Shown piece after piece: positions 6,844-11,066 of a DNA stretch of 11,066 nt. The stretch is from TMED69 sp964642505 (GTDB lineage Bacteria > Pseudomonadota > Gammaproteobacteria > Ga0077536). Location of the stretch: contig CAZXQY010000087.1 in the NCBI GenBank assembly GCA_964642505.1, forward strand, positions 1 to 11,066, read 5' to 3'. A program made the position numbers and the translations under genes. Below the pieces are notes generated by a model, which worked only from the letters and a program-made list of their open reading frames with translations, had not been told where the DNA came from and did no database searches. Position 1 is the first letter of the stretch, and each line of letters begins with the position of its first letter.

Positions 6844-8355
6844 TCAAATAGCGTAAGCGTGAGTCAGATTAATACCTTCTTCACGTAATTTCTGAATCTT
6901 GTGCCGGAGAGTTCTGGGACTGATACCCAATCGTTCGGCAGCTTCTTTGCGATTTTTCGTGCTATTGATAGCAGCAATAATCGCCTGACATTCACTGTTC
7001 CTCACAGCATTACTTAGATCGTGAACTCTAGCTGCTTCCTTCGGAGAGCTAGTAATCTGATCTTTTATTAGATTGTAAGCTCCCTCAGAATATGTGCCTT
7101 GCCCATTCTCTTCTGGAGATTGGGTAAAAAGAACCGAATTCGGACGAATTTCAACAGCAGGAGCAGCCTCATCAAAGTCGTCGAATATGAGATGGTCTTC
7201 GTCAATATCGGTTTGATGCGCCAAAACCAGTGCCCTTGAAATTACGTTCTCTAATTCCCTGACATTCCCAGGCCAGTGATGTCCCAACAACTTACGCTGC
7301 GCAGACAATGTCACTTCCTTGCTCAGTCGGTCCTTATTGTTATTTTGTATAAACTGATTCACCAGCGGCATTATGTCTAAAGGACGTTCCCTTAGCGGTG
7401 GAATTGCTAGTCTGAATGCGCTGAGTCTAAAATATAAGTCTTCTCGGAAATCGCGAGTCGCTATTGATTTTTTCAGATCACAGTTGGTAGCTGCAATTAC
7501 CCTAATATCCAAATCAATAGTCCTTTGCCCACCCAACCTAACCACATTTCTTTCTTGTAGTACCCGTAATAGCTTCGCCTGAAGGTTATAGGACATATCA
7601 CCAATTTCATCCAAAAATACGGTTCCTCCATTAGCTTGCTCGAACAATCCACTCTGGGCTTTAGAGGCGCCTGTAAACGACCCCTTCTCGTGTCCAAAAA
7701 GCATATCTTCAACCAAGTTTTCGGGCATTGCCGCGCAATTTATTGCCACAAAAGGCCCTGAATGACGAGCCGAAGACTCATGTAATAATCTGGCTACCAC
7801 TTCTTTTCCTGCGCCTGTTGGTCCAGTCAACAAGACTGAAACATCTGACTGAGCCACTCGTTCGGTAAGCGCTAGTAAATTTCTGCTTAGAGGATCGACG
7901 AATACAAAGGCTTTGTCGTCCTTATTGGATTCGTGTTCTTCAATCCGGGTGGTTGGATTACATCGTTTTTCTGTGTCAAGGGAATGACCCGGTCGAATAG
8001 CTTCTAACCGAGTCGTCCATACTGCCGCCCTCATCTCTTCCGCTGCTATCACCGTGGCGATTCCCTTATCCATAGCACTCACCGCTAGGTCAAACGATTG
8101 CCTCGGAACTCTCGCAATCACCGCCGGTTCCGAGTTAAAACTGGACCCGATTGCCCTCAAGTCGTCTATCGACGTCGTATTATCAGATAAGCGGATAACA
8201 AAAATATCCGCAGAAATTTGCGAACTGCTCAATTCATCTATCGATCGCACGCAGGATAAGGTCATGTCCAGACCTTCGATCGCTTGCTCTAGGGCTCGAT
8301 CGATTTCTTCGAGAGGGTCTATCCACGTTACCCGAATGTTATTAGTTTCGTTCAC
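6844..8355 (-). CDS. fleR: FleR/FlrC-like sigma-54 flagellar activator with degenerate receiver domain
   Basis: A 503-residue enhancer-binding protein. Residues 1-115 have receiver-like length and pattern, but the phospho-acceptor region reads ADIFVIRLSD, which puts Arg (R55) at the usual Asp site; the acidic pair of strand 1 is reduced to IDP and no Lys is seen near the strand-5 position. The AAA+ domain is intact: Walker A GPTGAGKE (178-185), GSFTGA loop contacting sigma-54 (225-230), Walker B GTVFLDEIGD (244-253), WPGNVREL (361-368). The Fis-type helix-turn-helix (about 465-490, NRKEAAERLGISPRTLRHKI) closely resembles FleR/FlbD ends. I chose GTG 8355 because GAGG lies 9 nt upstream; GTG 8370 would add five residues but has no ribosome site. 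No kinase gene is adjacent. It probably activates the mid-stage flagellar genes, including its own operon. Confidence 0.88.
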   Translation of the reverse strand: MNETNNIRVTWIDPLEEIDRALEQAIEGLDMTLSCVRSIDELSSSQISADIFVIRLSDNTTSIDDLRAIGSSFNSEPAVIARVPRQSFDLAVSAMDKGIATVIAAEEMRAAVWTTRLEAIRPGHSLDTEKRCNPTTRIEEHESNKDDKAFVFVDPLSRNLLALTERVAQSDVSVLLTGPTGAGKEVVARLLHESSARHSGPFVAINCAAMPENLVEDMLFGHEKGSFTGASKAQSGLFEQANGGTVFLDEIGDMSYNLQAKLLRVLQERNVVRLGGQRTIDLDIRVIAATNCDLKKSIATRDFREDLYFRLSAFRLAIPPLRERPLDIMPLVNQFIQNNNKDRLSKEVTLSAQRKLLGHHWPGNVRELENVISRALVLAHQTDIDEDHLIFDDFDEAAPAVEIRPNSVLFTQSPEENGQGTYSEGAYNLIKDQITSSPKEAARVHDLSNAVRNSECQAIIAAINSTKNRKEAAERLGISPRTLRHKIQKLREEGINLTHAYAI

Positions 8356-8401
8356 CAAAATCCGCCTCACTTGTGGTAGTTTTTATTTCTGGCTCATAGA
8401 A

Positions 8402-8417
8402 AGCAAAAGCCATGCCA
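8402..8417 (-). promoter_or_regulatory. Sigma-54 (RpoN) promoter of the fleR-fliEFGHIJ operon
   Basis: The minus strand reads TGGCATGGCTTTTGCT, with -24 TGGCAT, the conserved G, four bases and -12 TTGCT at exact spacing. Predicted transcription start is near 8391, about 36 nt before GTG 8355, the same leader length as at fliK. It shares AGTTGGCATG with the fliK promoter. Since the following genes are nearly contiguous down to fliJ and no other matching site was found there, this is probably the main promoter of that set. Confidence 0.83.
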
Positions 8418-8456
8418 ACTTATTTTTTTAATAAAAACAGATAGTTAAGTGTAGGT

Positions 8457-8522
8457 GGCAATGAACCGTCATTTATTGCCGATGGCAAATAGTCGGCAAT
8501 CCGACAGTCATAGCATCGGCAA
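8457..8522. promoter_or_regulatory. Candidate activator-binding (upstream activating) site cluster
   Basis: Within 66 bases, GGCAA occurs at 8457, 8484, 8495 and 8518 (the last two preceded by C, giving CGGCAA) and TTGCC at 8476. The TTGCC at 8476 and GGCAA at 8484 form a perfect inverted repeat with a 3-base spacer (8476-8488). Next to it GTCGG-CAAT-CCGAC (8492-8505) is a second perfect inverted repeat. Distances of 11 and 23 bases between successive copies are close to one and two helical turns. The cluster lies roughly 65-130 bases upstream of the predicted start at 8391, the usual place for an enhancer-binding protein. The second inverted repeat could instead be a weak terminator of the preceding gene, but no T-run follows it. 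Confidence 0.55.
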
Positions 8523-8530
8523 CCTGACGC

Positions 8531-9673
8531 CTAAGATTCGGAAGAAATACTATAGCGATTTATCTTTTCTATAAGAGTGGTTCTTTGAATATTGAGTAAC
8601 CTAGCGGTTTTAGAAACATTTCCAGAAGACATCGCTAATGCTTGTTCTATATACGTTTTTTCTATTTCTTGTAGAGTTTTTTTGAGCTCCAATCCTTCCT
8701 CTGGAAAACTGTCCCACCCCTGCGCTAACATGATAGCAGCTTCTACCTCGTTAACCGGCCCATTATCGCCGTCCCCAAGTTCCGACGAATTCCGTTCTCG
8801 CGACCTCTCTCGGCCCTCGTGGGCTCGGTCGCCCACCACCGCTCTCCCTTCCCCTTCTAAACTTGGTCTGAGAGCCATTGGTACCATACTAGGCATGACC
8901 TGACGTAAATCTATCTCCATACTCGGATGTAATGCGCTAAATCTATCGATGAGGTTTGAGAGTTCACGAATATTTCCTGGCCACTCGTAGTTTACTAGCA
9001 TGCTAACCGAGTAATGAGAAATTGTTATAGGAGCAGTCGCTTTTTTAGCGTGAATCTTCGCGAAATGAACCATGAGCTCTTCGATATCGCCCTTTCTTTC
9101 TCGGAGAGGAGGTGTTTCTATCGGTATAACATTTAAACGATAATATAAATCTTCTCGAAACTTACCCTCTTGGATTAAGGTCAGCGGGTTCCGATGGGTC
9201 GCCGCAATCACTCGCACGTCCACAGCAACACTCTTTGTCGAACCAACAGGATCCACTTGTCGGTCTTGTAACACGCGTAACAGTTTTACCTGCAAATCCA
9301 TGGACATATCACCGATTTCGTCCAGAAAAATCGTACCAGCATTAGCAAGTTCAAATCGACCCTTCCGGTCAGAAATAGCACCTGTAAAGGACCCCTTTTT
9401 GTGTCCAAATAGCTCACTTTCAAGCAAATCTTTCGGAATAGCCCCGCAATTTACTGGAATAAACGCGCTATCAGCTCGTTCGGAACAAGAATGTATAGCC
9501 CTCGCTACCAGCTCTTTCCCAGTACCACTTTCACCTAGCACTAAAACAGTAGCGTCAGTAGGCGCAACCTTCTCGATAAGAGCCCGCATTTCGCGCACAG
9601 AAGAGCTCTTACCAATAATCTTGTCTAACATAACGATAAAATCAGATCGAACATGACGTCTAAACACTACCAT
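8531..9673 (-). CDS. fleQ: FleQ/FlrA-like sigma-54 activator lacking the N-terminal regulatory domain
   Basis: A 380-residue enhancer-binding protein placed where fleQ/flrA lies in related clusters. Only about 15 residues precede the AAA+ domain, so the usual N-terminal FleQ domain (roughly 120-140 residues) is absent. The AAA+ core is intact: Walker A GESGTGKE (47-54), GSFTGA (94-99), Walker B GTIFLDEIGD (113-122), WPGNIREL (231-238). The C-terminal Fis-type helix-turn-helix (about 351-375, NVSKTARLLNIQRTTLIEKI) is FleQ-like. The LFRS motif that contacts cyclic di-GMP in Pseudomonas FleQ aligns with MLDK here, and FleQ Arg185-Asn186 aligns with Arg58-Ala59, so cyclic di-GMP control may be lost. 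A charged G+C-rich linker spans about 270-305. ATG 9673 directly follows a TAG and has no clear ribosome site; ATG 9631 (MLDKII) is a possible start. Confidence 0.85.
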   Translation of the reverse strand: MVVFRRHVRSDFIVMLDKIIGKSSSVREMRALIEKVAPTDATVLVLGESGTGKELVARAIHSCSERADSAFIPVNCGAIPKDLLESELFGHKKGSFTGAISDRKGRFELANAGTIFLDEIGDMSMDLQVKLLRVLQDRQVDPVGSTKSVAVDVRVIAATHRNPLTLIQEGKFREDLYYRLNVIPIETPPLRERKGDIEELMVHFAKIHAKKATAPITISHYSVSMLVNYEWPGNIRELSNLIDRFSALHPSMEIDLRQVMPSMVPMALRPSLEGEGRAVVGDRAHEGRERSRERNSSELGDGDNGPVNEVEAAIMLAQGWDSFPEEGLELKKTLQEIEKTYIEQALAMSSGNVSKTARLLNIQRTTLIEKINRYSISSES

Positions 9674-9701
9674 CTAGTAGATGAAACGATTACAGCCAAT
9701 G

Positions 9702-9724
9702 AAAACCACCTCGTAAAGCGGTGG
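9702..9724 (-). terminator. Weak hairpin in the leader of the fleQ-like gene
   Basis: CCACC (9706-9710) and GGTGG (9720-9724) are complementary with a 9-base loop; in the minus-strand transcript the stem is followed by TTTTC (9705-9701). The stem is only 5 bp and the T-run short, so it is at best a leaky terminator or attenuator between the fliS pair and the regulator, about 30 nt before ATG 9673. It could be chance. Confidence 0.22.
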
Positions 9725-9752
9725 ACAAAGGCGATTTCCTGCGCTTTCTAGC

Positions 9753-9894
9753 AGTTTGTAATGAAAAATAGTGGTATTTAGTTAAAAGCGCAAGGCCTAT
9801 CACGAACTGGTGAAGCCTTACCCGTCGATTTTAAAGGCCAAGAATTGTCCTATAGTGTGGATAGAAGCAAGGTCACTAGTTTGCAATGAAAAAT
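9753..9894. repeat. Pair of 17-bp direct repeats (16/17 identical)
   Basis: AGTTTGTAATGAAAAAT at 9753-9769 and AGTTTGCAATGAAAAAT at 9878-9894 differ at one base and are 125 bp apart. The second copy lies in the small gene (codons for HFSLQT near its C-terminus). The first lies in the gap before the fleQ-like gene, where the same reading would give YFSLQT. Flanks do not match. By rough base-composition arithmetic such a match between two short regions is unlikely by chance, so it may be a regulator site pair or the trace of a short duplication. Confidence 0.6.
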
Positions 9895-10078
9895 GCTTAT
9901 CAGTGCCTTTGCTCTCGTCGCCCTGACTTTCGCTCTCGCCAGCTTGGACATTTTTCGGAACTTGAAAGGTTGTCTTAGGCTTATTTGTCGAGTCTTCATC
10001 CCGGTTACCAATAAAAGCCACCCCTGTCGCGTATACTAGGCTCTGCCCGCCAGCTGCCACTAGGGTATTGTCGTTCAT
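9818..10078 (-). CDS. Small hypothetical protein downstream of fliS
   Basis: I do not recognise this 86-residue product. The ATG at 10078 has GAGG 9 nt upstream, overlapping the fliS stop codon, so translation is probably linked to fliS; the frame is open further up to 10141, but that part overlaps fliS and lacks such a site. Visible regions: a small-residue/hydrophobic N-terminus (about 6-25, AAGGQSLVYATGVAFIG), a polar charged middle rich in Glu, Lys, Ser and Gly (about 26-62), and a mixed C-terminus ending IGQFLAFKIDG. There is no Cys, convincing signal peptide or membrane helix. A FliT/FleP-type chaperone gene is often found here, but the sequence lacks the expected all-helical pattern, so I do not call it fliT. 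A flagellar accessory role is inferred from position only. Confidence 0.68.
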   Translation of the reverse strand: MNDNTLVAAGGQSLVYATGVAFIGNRDEDSTNKPKTTFQVPKNVQAGESESQGDESKGTDKHFSLQTSDLASIHTIGQFLAFKIDG

Positions 10079-10089
10079 TCTATTTCGCC

Positions 10090-10500
10090 TCAGGCAACGG
10101 CTATTCGTTCGTTTTTGAGCAAGGTTGGCAACATACTCCAAGCCGAACTTACTTCGCTAATTAAACTTTTAACTTCTATGAGAGCTTCCACGTCGTTTTT
10201 GGAGTGCGCGTGTAGCAATCTTCTCACAGAGTATTCATATAAATCATTGAGATTTCTAGATAAATCCCCGCCTTTTTCCATGTCAAGAGACATCTGTAGG
10301 CCAAAAATTATCTTTTGTGCCCGCCCAATCGTCTGATTTTTTTCCGTGATTTCACCGCGCTCGATATGACCGTGGGCCTTGTCAATAGACTCCATCAAAC
10401 CATCAAAAAGCATCTGTACTAGCTGTACACCGTCCGCATAAGCTGCATTACTCCCGACTTCCACATTTTGGTATGCCTTCAGAGCGCTTCTATTTCCCAT
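10090..10500 (-). CDS. fliS: Flagellin export chaperone FliS
   Basis: The 136-residue product matches FliS, the cytosolic helical-bundle chaperone that binds the C-terminal region of flagellin and prevents its early polymerisation. Seen directly: N-terminal ALKAYQNVEVGSNAAYADG (6-24) with the conserved Tyr and the flagellin-groove residues, the VQLVQMLFDGLMESI helix (25-39), the HIERGEI turn (45-51), a LQMSLDMEKGGDLSRNLNDL segment (68-87) and the YEYSVRRLLHAH helix (88-99). AGGAG lies 9 nt before ATG 10500. It follows the Sel1-repeat gene by about 110 bases and precedes the small unknown gene by 11 bases. fliD, commonly just upstream of fliS, is not in view. Confidence 0.95.
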   Translation of the reverse strand: MGNRSALKAYQNVEVGSNAAYADGVQLVQMLFDGLMESIDKAHGHIERGEITEKNQTIGRAQKIIFGLQMSLDMEKGGDLSRNLNDLYEYSVRRLLHAHSKNDVEALIEVKSLISEVSSAWSMLPTLLKNERIAVA

Positions 10501-10539
10501 GCCGCGTTACTCCTAAAAATGTTTTTCTGCTCACTATTT

Positions 10540-10576
10540 AAATCGGTTTTAAATCGCGATTCTTTAGGAAAAATCG
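10540..10576. repeat. Three AAATCG direct repeats upstream of fliS
   Basis: AAATCG occurs at 10540-10545, 10551-10556 and 10571-10576, that is at 11- and 20-base steps, near one and two helical turns. The middle copy is part of the 10-bp palindrome AATCGCGATT (10552-10561). They lie 40-76 bases before the fliS start, within the 110-base gap, and could be an operator. The region is A+T-rich, so chance is not excluded. No sigma-54 promoter was found in this gap, and no convincing terminator. Confidence 0.35.
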
Positions 10577-10610
10577 GCCAGAAACTCTATTTTTCATCTA
10601 AATTAGAGAC

Positions 10611-11066
10611 CTACCGGGGGCATTTCGAGTAATTGCTTTTAATACAAACCTTTACAGATTGTCGAGCTTTTTCGGTCTCTTCGTCTTCCAACATCAATTT
10701 CGCAATATTGACGAGGTCTTGCGCTTCTTTTTGGGCATTTCTCACGGCAATCAGACCCCAAACAAGCGCTTTGTAGGAATCTGGTTCCTTCGCTCCCTCC
10801 CCAGCCTGTAACATATACGCATACATGAACTGTGCAGGTGGGTAACCTTGTAAAGCAGCTTTCAAGAATAAAGCCTTTGATCTGGTATAACTCAATTTGA
10901 CCCCTTTCCCTTCATAATAGGACAGTGCCAACATGTATTGTGAATCAGCTAACTCTTGCTTGGCGGCCCTTCTGAACCATTTCACAGCTTCTTGATCATT
11001 CGTCGCAACCCCAAACCCCTGACTGTAAAGCATCCCTACATTATGTTCTGCTTCAGCCAACCCTTC
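10611..11066 (-). CDS. Sel1-like repeat (TPR-like) protein, C-terminal part (N-terminus beyond window)
   Basis: The frame is open to the window edge and ends with TAG at 10611; about 151 codons are visible. Three Sel1-type repeats of about 36 residues can be read (A-EHNVGMLYSQGFGV..., SQYMLALSYYEGKGV..., AQFMYAYMLQAGEGA...), each with the A-x-x-x-L/M-G/A-x-x-Y-x-x-G-x-G-V pattern. A helical tail ends CIKSNYSKCPR with two Cys, which could form a disulfide if the protein is exported. Sel1 repeats form alpha-alpha superhelices used for protein binding. MotX, the T-ring protein of sodium-driven polar motors, is a periplasmic Sel1-repeat protein, so a motor role is conceivable here, but the N-terminus is not visible and I would not name it. 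A TTG at 11060 is not taken as the start, since the repeat pattern continues upstream of it. Confidence 0.82.
   Translation of the reverse strand, partial: EGLAEAEHNVGMLYSQGFGVATNDQEAVKWFRRAAKQELADSQYMLALSYYEGKGVKLSYTRSKALFLKAALQGYPPAQFMYAYMLQAGEGAKEPDSYKALVWGLIAVRNAQKEAQDLVNIAKLMLEDEETEKARQSVKVCIKSNYSKCPR

Noticed and set aside
7735..7749. Sigma-54-like site TGGC-N6-TTGC on the minus strand inside the fleR-like gene
   Set aside because: The spacer is one base too short for the -24/-12 elements and the position encodes conserved AAA+ residues.
8492..8505. Rho-independent terminator of the fleQ-like gene (GTCGG-CAAT-CCGAC)
   Set aside because: The stem is short and the following minus-strand bases (TATTTGCC) are not a T-run; it fits better as part of the TTGCC/GGCAA array.
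9674..9817. Frameshifted or split N-terminal FleQ domain upstream of the fleQ-like gene
   Set aside because: A TAG directly precedes the ATG, and the gap is too short and has no frame resembling a receiver/FleQ domain before the small gene begins.
9818..10078. Calling the small gene fliT or fleP from its position
   Set aside because: The sequence is polar and low-complexity rather than the all-helical pattern expected, so position alone is not enough.
10079..10141. Longer start (10141) for the small gene after fliS
   Set aside because: The extra 21 residues overlap fliS, while ATG 10078 has a GAGG site overlapping the fliS stop.
10565..10590. Possible sigma-28 promoter before fliS (GCCGATTT as a -10 like GCCGATAA)
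   Set aside because: No TAAAGTTT-like -35 element lies at the required distance.

Overview
The window is one end of a polar-flagellum gene cluster from what looks like a gammaproteobacterium of moderate G+C (estimated by eye). All credible genes lie on the minus strand, so transcription runs from high to low coordinates. In that direction the order is: the end of a Sel1-repeat gene (cut by the window edge), fliS, a small gene of unknown function, a FleQ/FlrA-like sigma-54 activator, a FleR/FlrC-like sigma-54 activator, fliE, fliF, fliG, fliH, fliI, fliJ and the first 181 codons of a probable fliK. This matches the fliS-fleQ-fleS-fleR-fliE-fliJ layout known from Pseudomonas and Vibrio, with clear departures.

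Regulatory section (8.4-9.7 kb and its outputs): the sensor kinase gene (fleS/flrB) that normally lies between the two activators is absent. The FleQ-like protein has no N-terminal FleQ/receiver domain. The FleR-like protein has a receiver-like domain in which the phospho-acceptor position appears to be Arg. Two near-identical sigma-54 promoters are readable: one before the fleR-like gene (8402-8417) and one before fliK (591-606). Each is followed by a GTG start about 35 nt after the predicted transcription start. A cluster of TTGCCG/CGGCAA hexamers lies just upstream of the first promoter. A second cluster lies downstream of the other, inside the fliK coding region, and the two clusters share a 10-bp core. 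I read these as candidate binding sites for one of the two activators; this is inference.

Structural section (0.65-8.36 kb): fleR-fliEFGHIJ is tightly packed (gaps of about 2-34 nt, or overlaps) and looks like one operon. It encodes the rod/MS-ring junction protein FliE, the MS ring FliF, the rotor protein FliG, and the export ATPase group FliH-FliI-FliJ. FliH is unusually long because of acidic, low-complexity N- and C-terminal parts. FliK, the hook-length ruler, has its own sigma-54 promoter and carries perfect 24-bp in-frame repeats that run off the window edge.

FliS section (9.67-11.07 kb): fliS (flagellin chaperone) is followed by a translationally linked 86-residue protein I do not recognise, in the place where a FliT-type chaperone gene often sits. 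A 17-bp near-identical repeat joins the end of that gene to the leader of the fleQ-like gene. The Sel1-repeat gene upstream may or may not belong to the flagellar system. No RNA genes, mobile elements or CRISPR arrays were seen, and no stretch above 300 bases lacks a gene.
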